Source: Methanoregulaceae archaeon
GTDB lineage: Archaea; Halobacteriota; Methanomicrobia; Methanomicrobiales; Methanospirillaceae
Assembly: GCA_021371995.1 (NCBI GenBank)
Contig: JAJFVA010000010.1
Location: forward strand, 124,001 to 188,000
Direction of reading: 5' to 3'
Length of the DNA stretch: 64,000 nt
In this document: piece by piece, positions 50,774 to 60,533 of the stretch
Position numbering within the stretch: position 1 is the first letter of the stretch
Layout of the letters: each line of letters opens with the position of its first letter
Program-made: the position numbers and the translations under genes
Notes under the pieces: generated by a model
The model's database searches: none
What the model saw: only the letters and a program-made list of their open reading frames with translations
Told to the model about the DNA's origin: nothing

Positions 50774-50891
50774 TGCAACAGGGGTGCACAATCACCCTGT
50801 TCCCGGCCCTTGTTCTCGGGATCTGTATTCCCGAAATGAAATTACCTGCCCGGGGATTCGCACCTTCACAGAATTCAATCATTCAAGGGGG

Positions 50892-50912
50892 TCCGATTGC
50901 CTGGCAATCGGA
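50892..50912. promoter_or_regulatory. 21-bp perfect palindrome in the 50774-51123 gap
   Basis: TCCGATTGCC, then T, then GGCAATCGGA: all ten flanking pairs match. It lies in a gene-free stretch of 350 nt between the M20 peptidase and the methyltransferase (convergent). No gene starts close to it, so it is more likely an RNA hairpin at a 3' end than an operator. I see nothing else in the gap. Confidence 0.5.
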
Positions 50913-51123
50913 TATCCGGCCTGTTTCTCATACAGAAGAGCAGGGGCGATGTATGCCGTATGTGTTCCGGGACGGCAGGAATATTCTCCGGACGGTGCGG
51001 TGATGAACATGTTCCGGGTCAGACCAGCGAGTGGCTATGTATGGACCAGGAGGGGTGGTGGGTGAGGGCCTGGTTTTTCCCCTGATTTTTCCGACTACGC
51101 TGTATTTCCGGATCCGGAATCCT

Positions 51124-51963
51124 CTATCGGTTCTCTTTTGTCCACCAGATCGCAGCAGTCGGTCTTGAAGCTGTCTCGATGTATCTGCCGGATTCATTCC
51201 TTGACAGCACCCGTGAGAAATACTCCCGGACCACAGAGAGGTCTTCCTGCCCGGGGTTGTGCATTTCCACCCAGTTCCGGGCTGCCTCATCGATTGAGTC
51301 GTATACCGAATCCCAGACTTCACGGTAGATCTGCACATTTGGATAGATGCCGGCATCGTGAAGGATGTTGACCGGGTAGATGTAATCCGGATACCCTTTC
51401 CGCATGGCTCCCTCTTCCCCGAAAACTCCCCGGTAGAGCGCCATCTCCTCAGGGTTCCGCCACTCCCCCGCATGCCAGAAGAGGTAGACCGACCGGCGGG
51501 CTGCCGCATCGAGCTTTTCGAGAGCTGCAGCAAGATCATAGAACCCGAGCGAGAATGCCGCGATGACCACATCGTGGGGCTCAATGTCCCTGCCGATTTC
51601 GGTATCCTCCCATCGCATCCGGACGCAGGAGTAATTGGTCTGCCCTTTTTCTGCCATGCGTTCCTTCAGGATCGAGAGCATGCCTCCCGACGGGTCAAGG
51701 GCTGTCACGTGGGCCACGGCCTGTGCGATGGGCACGGCAAGCCGTCCCGTCCCTGCACCCATATCGAGTACGGTGTCGCCCGGTCGCAGGTCCAGGACGG
51801 CAAGTTCCTGCCGGGTCGCCTTCGTCTCATCACGGGTGACCCGGTGATAAGCGGAAGCTCGCCGATCCCATACCGCAGCCGGGTCGCGGTCTTTCTCAGC
51901 CCTCCCTGGTGAACCGGTGTGGATCGCCTTCCAGAGCTCGTTCCAGTCAATAATCCGGTGCAT
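51124..51963 (-). CDS. SAM-dependent methyltransferase, class I
   Basis: This roughly 279-aa protein has VLDMGAGTGRLAVPIAQAVAHVTALDPSGGML (about residues 64-95), the SAM-binding motif with its acidic end, and DVVIAAFSLGFYDLAAALEKL. The C-terminal half (WNPEEMALYRGVFGEEG, DYIYPVNILHDAGIYPNV) is not assigned, so the substrate is unknown. GAGAGGA stands before the start pair at 51969/51963. The residues of the longer frame (to 52098) have no family character and were omitted. Located alone, convergent with the M20 gene. Confidence 0.8.
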   Translation of the reverse strand: MHRIIDWNELWKAIHTGSPGRAEKDRDPAAVWDRRASAYHRVTRDETKATRQELAVLDLRPGDTVLDMGAGTGRLAVPIAQAVAHVTALDPSGGMLSILKERMAEKGQTNYSCVRMRWEDTEIGRDIEPHDVVIAAFSLGFYDLAAALEKLDAAARRSVYLFWHAGEWRNPEEMALYRGVFGEEGAMRKGYPDYIYPVNILHDAGIYPNVQIYREVWDSVYDSIDEAARNWVEMHNPGQEDLSVVREYFSRVLSRNESGRYIETASRPTAAIWWTKENR

Positions 51964-52311
51964 GTACATTCCTCTCACCTGACAGGTTTCAATCCTTTGT
52001 TCCCGGGCGCGGGGTGCCCGGAAAGTTCCGGGAAGAAAACAAACGTCAGAAAAGTGAGGTTCAGTCCTTATTGCTAGGATGCCTGAAGGGGTTGGCATCT
52101 GACTAACAACAGTGAAACCGGTTTTATCCTGTTATCGTAAACAGGGCCCGTATAGAAAACACCCGTCATGGATAGAGGAAGTCACGCGTAGCAGATTAGG
52201 TTCTGCTTGTTATGGGTGAGGGGAGTTTAAGACCCTGAAGCTTTTTCTGCGTGCGGCCGCCCGGTGCTCAATTCCACCTCATCATCCGGTCGATCCCGCA
52301 AAATAGCGAAA

Positions 52312-52352
52312 CGTGGGCGTTGCGGGCCCGCATTACCCTGTCCTGGCCCACG
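52312..52352 (-). terminator. Stem-loop after pntB in the 51964-52368 gap
   Basis: CGTGGGC (52312-52318) and GCCCACG (52346-52352) enclose 27 nt that include the palindrome GCGGGCCCGC (52322-52331). On the minus strand it begins about 17 nt past the pntB stop, after a T7 run (plus-strand A 52361-52367). It is a probable 3' structure of the pnt transcript. The rest of the gap, upstream of the methyltransferase gene, shows nothing clear. Confidence 0.45.
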
Positions 52353-52368
52353 ATTCTACGAAAAAAAG

Positions 52369-53754
52369 TTATAGTTTCTTGAGTGCCTGCACAACCGTTC
52401 CGATCGTTTCCTTTGCGTCGCCATAGAGCATCCGCGTGTTGTCCCGGTAGAACAGGTCGTTCTCGATTCCTGCAAAGCCCTTCCCCTGGCCGCGCTTGAG
52501 GACGATAACGTTCTTTGCCTTTTCAACATCGAGGATTGGCATGCCGTAGAGGGGGCTGCCCTGCCGGTGCGCTGCCGGGTTGACGACATCGTTTGCACCG
52601 ATGACAAGAACCACATCAGTGTCCGGAAACTCCGGGTTGATCTCGTCACGGTCGAAAAGCTGGTCGTACGAGATTCCTGCCTCGGCAAGAAGCACATTCA
52701 TATGACCGGGCATCCGCCCGGCAACCGGGTGGATGGCAAACTTTACCGGGATGTTCTTACTCTCGAGGAGATCAGCCAGTTCCTTGACCTTCTGCTGTGC
52801 CTGGGCGACCGCCATTCCGTAACCGGGAACGATGATCGCCTGGTTCGCATACGCCAGCATGATCGCTACATCGTCAGCATCGACAGGCTTCATGCTGCCA
52901 TGGATCTCTGTCCCGGTCTCCTCTGTTGCCCCAAAAGCGCCAAAAAGGATATTCGTGATCGAGCGGTTCATCGCACGTGCCATCATGATCGTCAGCAGGG
53001 TGCCGGCCGCACCGACGATAATACCCGCAACGACCATCGCGTAGTTGGGGGTTGCAAACGAGAACCCGTCAAGACCGACCGCAAGCCCGGTGAATGCATT
53101 GAACATCGAGATGACGACCGGCATATCGGCACCTCCGATCGGGAGTGTCATCAGGACCCCGAATCCAAGCGAGAGGAGGAAAAACAGGGAAAGCAACGCG
53201 GTATAAGAGATCGGGATCCAGGAGGGCTGCAGCAGAACGAGCACCCCGGATATGACGGCGAGGATAAGCACTGCCATGTTGATGACCTGCTGGGCCGGGA
53301 AGGTGATCGGACGCGGACGCATCCAGCCCTGGAGCTTCAGGAACGCAATCATGCTCCCTGAGAACGATACGGCTCCAATCAGACCCCCGATGACAGCAAG
53401 GCTGCTTGTAACGGTAGTGGTAGTGCCGAGGAGATGGACCGCCGCGATCCCGGCCGCTGCACCGCCACCCATCCCGTTGTAGATCGCGACCATCTGGGGC
53501 ATATCGGTCATCGCCACACGTTTCGCTGCGATATAGCCGAGGCCTCCACCGATAACGATCGCGATTGCTATCAGGGCGAAGTTGGTGAGGTCCGGGGTGA
53601 GGAACGTGACGAGCGTTGCAATGAGCATTGCAGCGCCGGCCCAGATGATCCCGCTCCGGGCAGTGAGGGGATGGCTCATCCGCTGCAGGCCGACGATGAA
53701 GATGATAATCGTCGCGATATAGACGGGGTCTATCAGGAAGGAAAGGTCGACCAT
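52369..53754 (-). CDS. pntB: NAD(P) transhydrogenase, beta subunit
   Basis: This 461-aa protein has about nine membrane helices in its first 270 residues. The soluble NADP-binding domain III follows, with VPGYGMAVAQAQ (about 309-320), HPVAGRMPGHMNVLLAEA (about 342-359) and VIGANDVVNPAA (about 387-398). With PntAA and PntAB it uses the proton gradient to drive hydride transfer from NADH to NADP. The start at 53754 was chosen because earlier residues of the frame overlap pntAB and are basic, unlike the family. The length is normal. Confidence 0.92.
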   Translation of the reverse strand: MVDLSFLIDPVYIATIIIFIVGLQRMSHPLTARSGIIWAGAAMLIATLVTFLTPDLTNFALIAIAIVIGGGLGYIAAKRVAMTDMPQMVAIYNGMGGGAAAGIAAVHLLGTTTTVTSSLAVIGGLIGAVSFSGSMIAFLKLQGWMRPRPITFPAQQVINMAVLILAVISGVLVLLQPSWIPISYTALLSLFFLLSLGFGVLMTLPIGGADMPVVISMFNAFTGLAVGLDGFSFATPNYAMVVAGIIVGAAGTLLTIMMARAMNRSITNILFGAFGATEETGTEIHGSMKPVDADDVAIMLAYANQAIIVPGYGMAVAQAQQKVKELADLLESKNIPVKFAIHPVAGRMPGHMNVLLAEAGISYDQLFDRDEINPEFPDTDVVLVIGANDVVNPAAHRQGSPLYGMPILDVEKAKNVIVLKRGQGKGFAGIENDLFYRDNTRMLYGDAKETIGTVVQALKKL

Positions 53755-53755
53755 T

Positions 53756-54067
53756 TCAGTCCTCCTTTCCCGGCCTCTTTTTACCAGGGTCAAACATCTG
53801 GAGGATCCGCTCCGTAATGACATACCCCCCGGTAACATTCGCCGCACCCAGGATGACCGCGATAAAACCGATGATCTGTTCCGCGGTTGTCGTTGCGAGG
53901 CCGAGCGCGACCATCGCCCCGATAAGCACAATCCCGTGGATGAAGTTCGAGCCGCTCATCAGTGGCGTGTGGAGGATGACAGGAACCCGGCTGATGACAA
54001 CATAACCGGTAAAAGCTGCAAGAACAACGATATAGACCGCAGTCCAGAACATGGTTATTTCGATCAC
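53756..54067 (-). CDS. pntAB: NAD(P) transhydrogenase, alpha subunit 2 (membrane part)
   Basis: This 103-aa protein has three or four helices (TAVYIVVLAAFTGYVVI, LIGAMVALGLATTTAEQIIGFIAVILGAANV) and SNFIHGIVLIG, the usual sequence of the separate alpha-2 polypeptide. The split-alpha (three-gene) arrangement is like that of Rhodospirillum. It supplies domain II helices of the proton channel. It overlaps pntAA by 4 nt and precedes pntB by 1 nt. Confidence 0.92.
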   Translation of the reverse strand: MIEITMFWTAVYIVVLAAFTGYVVISRVPVILHTPLMSGSNFIHGIVLIGAMVALGLATTTAEQIIGFIAVILGAANVTGGYVITERILQMFDPGKKRPGKED

Positions 54068-55206
54068 GATTTCACCCCGGACAGAAGGTCGCGTGTCGGC
54101 CCGTGGCGCACTTCGCCCGCGTAGACGAGGAGGCTTGCGGCCAGTATCTCATCGGAAAACTCCCTGACAGGCGCTCCATCCTTGTCAAAAAGGAGTGACA
54201 GAAATGACTGGAGGTTCTTTGCAAACATCTGGCTCGAATGGAACGGTACCTGTGCAGGGAGGTTTTGCGGGCCGAGGATCGTGATGCCATGCTCCTGTAC
54301 GGTCTTCCCTGGCCGGGTCAGCTCGCAGTTGCCACCCGACTCGGCAGCCAGGTCGACAATGACGGCACCCGGCCGCATCATTGCGACGGTTTCCTTCGTG
54401 ATGAGGAGAGGGGCCCTCCTTCCGGGTATAGCCGCGGTCGTGATGACAATATCGGCCCGTGCGACCGCCTCGGATACCATCTGCTGCTCCTGCACCTTCT
54501 CCTCTGGCGTGAGCTCGCGGGCATAGCCACCCTGGCCTTCGGCATTGATCTCAAGTTCGAGAAACTTCGCACCGAGACTCCTGACCTGCTCACCTGCGGC
54601 GCGCCTGACATCGTAGGCCTCGACAACAGCACCGAGCCGCTTTGCCGTGGCAATCGCCATCAGACCGGCGACTCCGGCACCAAGGATGAGCACAGTCGCC
54701 GGCCTGATGGTGCCCGCAGCAGTTGTCAGCATCGGGAGGAACTTCGGGCAGTGTGCGCTGCCCAGTATGGCGGCCGAGTACCCGGCGGCGGTTGCCTGGG
54801 AACTGAGGGCATCCATACTCTGGGCACGGGTGATCCGGGGGACAAGCTCGAGGGCAAACGCAGTCACCTTCCGGTCACGCATCCGGATGACCGCTTCCGG
54901 ATTGCGCGCCGGGTTCATAAACCCGATGATGATGGCGCCCTCGGCGATCTGATCGACATCGGCTACGGTCGGGGGCTGGACACAAAGCACGATATTGGCG
55001 CCGTTCAGCAGGTCGGCACGGCTGAATGCGATCGTTGCACCAGCAGCTGAGAAGAGATTGTCCGGATAATATGCACTCATCCCGGCGTCATGCTCGATCC
55101 GGACCTCGTGGCCGGACTTCGTAAGCTTCATAACGACCTCCGGTACAGTCGCTACGCGCTTCTCCCCTTCGGTCATCTCCTTTGGAACGGCAATCACAAA
55201 CGGCAT
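54064..55206 (-). CDS. pntAA: NAD(P) transhydrogenase, alpha subunit 1 (NAD-binding)
   Basis: This 380-aa soluble protein has KEMTEGEKRVATVPEVV (about residues 8-24), the NAD site VLILGAGVAGLMAIATAKRLGAVVEAYDVRRAA (about 174-206) and DIVITTAAIPGRRAP. It is domain I, which receives hydride from NADH. The family is close to alanine dehydrogenase, but the adjacent pntAB and pntB decide. A 64-nt gap separates it from arcS upstream, where a promoter may lie. A three-subunit transhydrogenase is uncommon in methanogens, which balance electrons mainly through F420. Confidence 0.92.
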   Translation of the reverse strand: MPFVIAVPKEMTEGEKRVATVPEVVMKLTKSGHEVRIEHDAGMSAYYPDNLFSAAGATIAFSRADLLNGANIVLCVQPPTVADVDQIAEGAIIIGFMNPARNPEAVIRMRDRKVTAFALELVPRITRAQSMDALSSQATAAGYSAAILGSAHCPKFLPMLTTAAGTIRPATVLILGAGVAGLMAIATAKRLGAVVEAYDVRRAAGEQVRSLGAKFLELEINAEGQGGYARELTPEEKVQEQQMVSEAVARADIVITTAAIPGRRAPLLITKETVAMMRPGAVIVDLAAESGGNCELTRPGKTVQEHGITILGPQNLPAQVPFHSSQMFAKNLQSFLSLLFDKDGAPVREFSDEILAASLLVYAGEVRHGPTRDLLSGVKS

Positions 55207-55270
55207 GGCCGGTTCACCCTGTACATGGTTGTTTACTCCCTCGCAACATGTGTGCTATAACAATGGGGTG

Positions 55271-56902
55271 TCACTCTTTCAATACTTTACGCACCCTGAC
55301 CGCGACACCCCTCGCGGATGCCTCCATCCCGGATGCGGACATTGCCGCCCTGCCGGTCGCAAGCGCCAGGGAACCCTCAACGAGCACTTCATCCCCTTCC
55401 CGTATTGCCGGATCGGCAGTTATGACCCCGGGAACAAGGATGTCCCCCTGCGGGACAAAATCATCGATCCGTACCCGGTATACCCCTGGAATAAACTTCC
55501 ATCCCGCGAATGTCGGACGGAGAAGCCCGGTTCCCGGGTCAAGCGAGAAGAGCGGCTCTTTCCCCTTTTTCACCGAGAGATTCGGTGGTTTCCACCGAAC
55601 AATCATGCCCCGGGTATCCACATCGATGCCAAACTGCCATGAGAGCGTACCATGCACGGAATCCTGCCTGACCTGACGCTCACCATCAAGAAGACTCCCG
55701 AGGTTCCTGAGCGAATCCCCGGCTGCCGGGCGGATGCTGCAGCTCTCCTCCAGGCTGATACCCGCAATGGCAGCTGCCATCCGTGCCGTTTCAAGTGCAC
55801 CCCCTTCAAGGTGGGCAATCACTCTCCGGAACGGGTGTTTTTTAAGAAAATCTGCGACAATTCCGGCCGTGAACGCCAGCTCCTCCCGGTCCCAGTAGCC
55901 GGTTACAGGAATATCATAATGGGCAGCCGGGTAGATCCGCTCAAGTTCCCGTGGGACAAGACCAAGAGGGGAGGTCACAATCAGCTCGAGTGCCCTCCCC
56001 CCAATCGCATCGGAAAACTTCCGGTGGCTCTGGGAAGTTGAATAGGGTTTCCGGGCCGAGCAGGGAAGGAGAACGGCAACATCGGCTGGCGGGGGGAGGT
56101 AGCGACTGAGAACGCGCCCGGCAAACCTCCTTACCTCTGGCCGTTTCAGCGCATCCCCGCTCATGGCTCCGAGCCGGCCGCTCCTTGCCACCGGAAGATG
56201 CTGCTCAATAAAAGAGTAGCAATTGTCCAGATGACGGAGGATTGCCACGTGTGCTGCCTCCATCCTTGAACGTGCCTCGACAAATTCACGGAGCTGCTGG
56301 TCAGCGATAAAACGGGTGACAAGGGCAATTTCGTGCCCGAGAGCAAGCCGGTTATGGGTTTTCAAGTCCCCCTCCCTGCAGCCTTCGCAACCACAGACCC
56401 CTGTGTCCATGATCTCTGCCGGGAACTCTCCTTCCGGCAGGCAGAACCGGTGCTGGGCGGTCTTCAAATCGACCGCGATGAAATCAAAGAGGTCAAACCC
56501 CGAATAGCAGAGGATATGCACGTTCGAGGGCAGGGCTGCACCCGGGGCATACCAGGCAGTATCAGGGGGAAGGTGTTCCTTCAGCCGGACCAGCCATTCC
56601 GTGTAATTCCGTGGGTTCCCAAGTGCCGTATTCCAGTTCGCGACCATGACGCAGTCGCCGGACGAGGCAGTACTGGTGAGGGCAGGATGCACCGTCACCG
56701 GCTGGCCCTTTGAGGGTGACAGACAGGCAGCGGCAAATGCCCCGGGAGCGGTCAGCGGAACGTTTGAGAAGGAGCGGTCGGCAAGGTCCGGGAAGAGATC
56801 TTCCGCATCCAGCACACCAGGCAGTCTGACAATCTCTTCTCCAAGAGTAAGAATGCCGGTTCGCGCAAGACCGTCCCTTTTTTTCACCTCAACTGTTGCC
56901 AC
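55271..56902 (-). CDS. arcS: Archaeosine synthase ArcS
   Basis: This 543-aa protein has an N-terminal TGT-like part without the catalytic Asp, the core [16 protein letters not shown] (about residues 280-295), which is the hallmark PC-x-KPY-SxSQSH motif of ArcS, and a C-terminal PUA domain ([31 protein letters not shown], from about 490). ArcS adds lysine to preQ0 at position 15 of tRNA; RaSEA then completes archaeosine. Its start overlaps tgtA by 14 nt, as an operon. A cysteine cluster, CGCEGC (about 172), is also visible. Confidence 0.88.
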   Translation of the reverse strand: MATVEVKKRDGLARTGILTLGEEIVRLPGVLDAEDLFPDLADRSFSNVPLTAPGAFAAACLSPSKGQPVTVHPALTSTASSGDCVMVANWNTALGNPRNYTEWLVRLKEHLPPDTAWYAPGAALPSNVHILCYSGFDLFDFIAVDLKTAQHRFCLPEGEFPAEIMDTGVCGCEGCREGDLKTHNRLALGHEIALVTRFIADQQLREFVEARSRMEAAHVAILRHLDNCYSFIEQHLPVARSGRLGAMSGDALKRPEVRRFAGRVLSRYLPPPADVAVLLPCSARKPYSTSQSHRKFSDAIGGRALELIVTSPLGLVPRELERIYPAAHYDIPVTGYWDREELAFTAGIVADFLKKHPFRRVIAHLEGGALETARMAAAIAGISLEESCSIRPAAGDSLRNLGSLLDGERQVRQDSVHGTLSWQFGIDVDTRGMIVRWKPPNLSVKKGKEPLFSLDPGTGLLRPTFAGWKFIPGVYRVRIDDFVPQGDILVPGVITADPAIREGDEVLVEGSLALATGRAAMSASGMEASARGVAVRVRKVLKE

Positions 56903-58343
56903 AATACACCTCGGTTCCCGGCAGTTCCTGGCAGATCAGGTCGTGCCATTCCGGGCGGGAATAGACGGTGAAGTGGCACCCGGGGTTTTCTGCAATAAGC
57001 CGGAGAATCCCCCTGCATCCCCGTGTTACCATCCCTTTGTCCCAGTCCGGGATCTCGCTCTGCCCTATAGGGAATGTCTCGCTCATTGCAGGATGGTACG
57101 GACCAAACGGCGGTTTGAAGAGGAGGAGGGTATCGTATCCCTCCCGCATACTACCATCCATCGCTATCAGTACCCGGCCGGAAACGGGCAGGCGGGAGAG
57201 CCGGTCCTGATAGGTCACGACCTCGGTTCGTTGACAGCTCTCATCTCCCCGGTAAAAGAAACGGCGTTTTGAGATGCGGTCCTCTCCGGCCAGCCTCTCG
57301 CCGTACTTCAGGAGTTCCCGAAATCCCCTGAGCAGCTGGGGATGGGACCGGCACCGGTCATCGACAAGCTCCCAGAGGGTTCCTTCCGTAATCGCCTGGC
57401 GGATACCGCTGATCTCAGCAAGGCTCACCGCAAGATTATGCAGGGAGAGGAGGCGAATTACATCATCCGACTCCCGGATCTCCTGTGCCGAATAGTCCCT
57501 GCAGACCCGGCAGGCACAGGGCAGCTCGGCAAGCTCGTTGAGCCGGTAGCTTCCCTGGGGGGTCAGGTAGCGCCCGTCCTTTGCATAGAGGGCATACGCG
57601 GCCGAGTCAAAGACATCACATCCCATCGCAACCGCAAGGGCGAACATGGCGGGATGCCCTGCACCAAAGAGATGGATACATGCAGAGGAGGGAAGGCCTT
57701 TTTTTGCAGCCATCACTACCCTTACAAGGTCGGGATACCGGTACGATTCCATGAGAGGAACCACTGCCCCGATCGGGCAGAATGAAAACCCGAGTTTTCC
57801 CGCCTCTCTTCCGGCCTTTTCCCGGAGATCCTCAAAAATGCCTCCCTGGACGGGGCCGGCGAGAGGGGCATCGGGGCCGAATACCTCTTTTGCTTCGCAT
57901 AACCGCTCCATGGTGACAGCCAGCTCTTCGGTAGCCCTCATCCGGTCAGCATCAGGAGGAGTGGGAATGTCCAGCGGCACATGGATATCGCTCCCGATCG
58001 CCTTCTGGAATTCAAGTGTCTCCAGGTTCGTGATCTCCACATCACCGTAGACAGAGAGCTGGAATGACCCGGAATCAGTCATGATCAGCCCGTCAAACCC
58101 GAGAAGGTCATGGAGGCCTGATGCGAGCGCCTGCTCCCGGTATTCGCTGCTTCGCGAGAAGATGTAGGCGTTCGTGATGATCCCCTCGGCGCCCATCGCC
58201 TTCATCTCACCGGGCAGGACCGGCTGCAGGTGCGGGTTGATGACTGGCAGGAGGAGGGGGGTGCGTACCGTTTTATCCCCGGCTTTCAGCCGGCCGGTCC
58301 TTCCGGCGATATCTTTTTCAAGGACCTCGAAGGTGACAGACAT
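56889..58343 (-). CDS. tgtA: tRNA-guanine(15) transglycosylase
   Basis: This 484-aa protein has [14 protein letters not shown] (about residues 88-101), where Asp is the nucleophile that takes position 15, and [16 protein letters not shown]. The zinc site is [14 protein letters not shown] (about 280), completed by a later His. TgtA exchanges guanine 15 of tRNA for preQ0. It ends soon after the second domain, and no C-terminal PUA domain is visible, so it is shorter than the roughly 580-aa enzymes of Pyrococcus; the PUA domain is present in the adjacent ArcS. The start at 58343 excludes an unlike extension to 58427. Confidence 0.9.
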   Translation of the reverse strand: MSVTFEVLEKDIAGRTGRLKAGDKTVRTPLLLPVINPHLQPVLPGEMKAMGAEGIITNAYIFSRSSEYREQALASGLHDLLGFDGLIMTDSGSFQLSVYGDVEITNLETLEFQKAIGSDIHVPLDIPTPPDADRMRATEELAVTMERLCEAKEVFGPDAPLAGPVQGGIFEDLREKAGREAGKLGFSFCPIGAVVPLMESYRYPDLVRVVMAAKKGLPSSACIHLFGAGHPAMFALAVAMGCDVFDSAAYALYAKDGRYLTPQGSYRLNELAELPCACRVCRDYSAQEIRESDDVIRLLSLHNLAVSLAEISGIRQAITEGTLWELVDDRCRSHPQLLRGFRELLKYGERLAGEDRISKRRFFYRGDESCQRTEVVTYQDRLSRLPVSGRVLIAMDGSMREGYDTLLLFKPPFGPYHPAMSETFPIGQSEIPDWDKGMVTRGCRGILRLIAENPGCHFTVYSRPEWHDLICQELPGTEVYCGNS

Positions 58344-58498
58344 GGCATGATCCTGGATTTCTGCATTAGGTAGGGTCGGGGGGAGGTAATAAGGTATGGC
58401 TCCCTGAAACGAACATGGACTGAACAACAGGCAGGATCACTGGTGGAAAGAGACCATGCCCGGGGCCGTTTATCCCTGGCCCGCCTTCATTACACGGT

Positions 58499-58564
58499 TA
58501 AAAAATCACATGATTCCCCTGTGTGAAGCAGGTATGCAGAATGAAAATGGCGGAGGCATTTTCA
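58499..58564 (-). repeat. Hairpin element, copy B (paired with 30540-30606)
   Basis: TGAAAATG (58542-58549) and CATTTTCA (58557-58564) form a perfect 8-bp hairpin. A second stem, TCACA (58506-58510) with TGTGA (58522-58526), is followed on the minus strand by T6 (plus-strand A 58500-58505). Shared with copy A are GAATGAAAATG, CATTTTCA, GATTCCC and the A-run. It is downstream of the 58595 gene by 30 nt. The T-run and second stem make an intrinsic terminator likely. Confidence 0.7.
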
Positions 58565-58594
58565 TATAAAAAAGGGAGGAACATCTTCTGAATC

Positions 58595-59044
58595 TTACGG
58601 TGAAACCCTTTTTTCCCGCAACTCAGTCCCGATCCGACTGAGAATTCCTCCCGGGTCCGGGCCGAAATGGATGACCTGATCTCCAACGACAACAAGCGTT
58701 CCTGCTGTCTTTCCTTTTCCAACAGATTGTGCACTGAAGGTGAGAATGGCTGCATCCCTTGACCCGGCCGAATCGAACGTCTGGGTCTGGACTGCCAGCG
58801 TATTGCCGGCATCATCTGCGAGGATATAGGTCTTCCCCCCGATCGCCCCTGTGAGAGGCCAGGTGATATTGCCGGCGCTGATCACCGTTATTCCGGCGGC
58901 CCCGGCCGCTTCACGGACCGGTTCGCCCGTCACCACGTAGTGAGGTTCAGCAGGATATGCAAAGAATATCCATCCGATCGGGAGCAGGAACATCATCACG
59001 AGGATGATGACTATGACCCAGGTTGCAGAATCTTCATCGCTCAT
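58595..59044 (-). CDS. Membrane-anchored small protein, 149 aa
   Basis: It has one N-terminal helix (WVIVIILVMMFLLPIGWIFFAY, residues 9-30) and an external domain of about 115 residues with beta character (YVVTGEPVREAAGAAGITVISAGNITWPLTG, later GTLVVVGDQVIHFGPDPGG). No family known to me. It follows the APC antiporter gene by 37 nt on the same strand and may be the third gene of the decarboxylase-antiporter operon. The hairpin element at 58499-58564 closes the unit. Confidence 0.7.
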   Translation of the reverse strand: MSDEDSATWVIVIILVMMFLLPIGWIFFAYPAEPHYVVTGEPVREAAGAAGITVISAGNITWPLTGAIGGKTYILADDAGNTLAVQTQTFDSAGSRDAAILTFSAQSVGKGKTAGTLVVVGDQVIHFGPDPGGILSRIGTELREKRVSP

Positions 59045-59081
59045 TTCCGGCCTCCATCAGGATGATTGTATCTCGTCAGCC

Positions 59082-60533
59082 TCATTTTGACTCCTCCTGG
59101 ATCGTCCCTCCTTCCACCCAGGAAGGCTTCTTCAGTTTCAGGAAGATCAACGGGGGGACTGCGAGCAGGAATGTGCCGAACAACACCCCGGCGACATACG
59201 AGATCGCCTGGGTGCTCGTGAAATCTCCCGTGGGCATCAGCCCGACAATAAACGCGAAGATCACGCCAAAAGCTCCCATCCCGCCAATCAGCCAGATACC
59301 GTGAATTCCGCCCGGGATCCTGAAGGGCCGCGGGGCATCGGGTCTGGTATAGCGGAGCCTGATGAGCGATGCAAAGACAAGCAGGTAGACGATGCAGAGC
59401 AGTTCCACGGTCATTGCAGAAAGGATCCAGTATGCCTGGTTGACTGAGGGGAGGAACACATAGAGCAGGGAGATGATGGTCCCGATGAGTGCCTGGATCA
59501 CGAGCACCGCCACGGGCGATCCGTACTTGTTGGTCCGGTTAAATACCGGAGGGAGGTTGCCCTCATCGGCAACGACCCCAAGACCCTTTGCCGGACCGAT
59601 GAGCCATGCGGCAAGGGAGACCACTCCGCCGATCGTGATCAGGACTGCCATCGGGGCGACCGCCCCTGGGATACCGAGCGCCTCGAAGAAATACTGGATC
59701 GCCTGCATGACTCCGGCAGCTAGGCTGAGTTCATCAGCCGGGATCACGAAAGCAATTGCCAGCGTTGCAAGCACGGTGCATGCGAAGATGATGACAGCTG
59801 ATATTGCCATGGCCTTCGGGTAATCACGACCCGGGTTCCTTGTCTCGAGGGCATGGAACCCCGCCATCTCCATTCCGGCAAAGAGCAGGATCACGGTGGC
59901 GAAGAACGGCAGGGTGGACAGGTTGAAGGTCGGTACGATCTCTCCGGGGGAGAACGGGGGAAGAACGATCGGTGCTCCTGAAACAATCCAGTAGATACCA
60001 AGCCCGATGATGAGAAGAGAGGGAATAATGCTGCCGAGGATTACCCCGTAATTCTGGAATTTGGTTGAAACGTTCTCCCCGAAATAGGCAATGGCTGTCG
60101 TTCCCCAGAATGCGATCATCATCACGACAAACAGGTAGACCGAATTGCTCCCGAGTGCCGGCGAGAGAGCATACGCGAGGGTCGAGGCAATGAATGCAAG
60201 AACGGTCGGAAACCAGACGAGGTTATTGGACCATTCGCAGAATATGGCAACAAACCCGCCTTTTTCACCAAATGCCTCTTTGCACCAGGCATACACGCCG
60301 CCCCCTTTGTCGGACAGCATTGTTGCAAGCTCGGCGCCGGCAAGCGAGAGCGGTATGAGGAACAGAATCGTCCCTATGATGTACCACCCTATGCAGGACC
60401 ATCCGAACTCAGCCATTGAGGGAAAATTCCTGATGCTGAGTACAGCGGCGACGTTGATCATTGCCAGGGCAAAAATCCCAAGGACTTTCTGCGGCGCTAT
60501 ACTGGTCTTTGCGGGCGGAGCAGCTTCGCTCAT
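59082..60533 (-). CDS. APC-family amino acid antiporter, GadC/AdiC-like
   Basis: This 483-aa protein has about twelve hydrophobic helices. It has LSDKGGGVYAWCKEAFGEKGGFVAIFCEW (about residues 75-103), the conserved loop of APC exchangers, and WLIGPAKGLGVVADEGNLPP (about 307-326), a pattern close to GadC-type antiporters. It should exchange an amino acid for its decarboxylated amine across the membrane. The ATG overlaps the stop of the decarboxylase gene (ATGA), so the enzyme and exchanger are coupled. The family cannot tell arginine, lysine and glutamate exchange apart; the enzyme suggests a basic amino acid. Confidence 0.85.
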   Translation of the reverse strand: MSEAAPPAKTSIAPQKVLGIFALAMINVAAVLSIRNFPSMAEFGWSCIGWYIIGTILFLIPLSLAGAELATMLSDKGGGVYAWCKEAFGEKGGFVAIFCEWSNNLVWFPTVLAFIASTLAYALSPALGSNSVYLFVVMMIAFWGTTAIAYFGENVSTKFQNYGVILGSIIPSLLIIGLGIYWIVSGAPIVLPPFSPGEIVPTFNLSTLPFFATVILLFAGMEMAGFHALETRNPGRDYPKAMAISAVIIFACTVLATLAIAFVIPADELSLAAGVMQAIQYFFEALGIPGAVAPMAVLITIGGVVSLAAWLIGPAKGLGVVADEGNLPPVFNRTNKYGSPVAVLVIQALIGTIISLLYVFLPSVNQAYWILSAMTVELLCIVYLLVFASLIRLRYTRPDAPRPFRIPGGIHGIWLIGGMGAFGVIFAFIVGLMPTGDFTSTQAISYVAGVLFGTFLLAVPPLIFLKLKKPSWVEGGTIQEESK

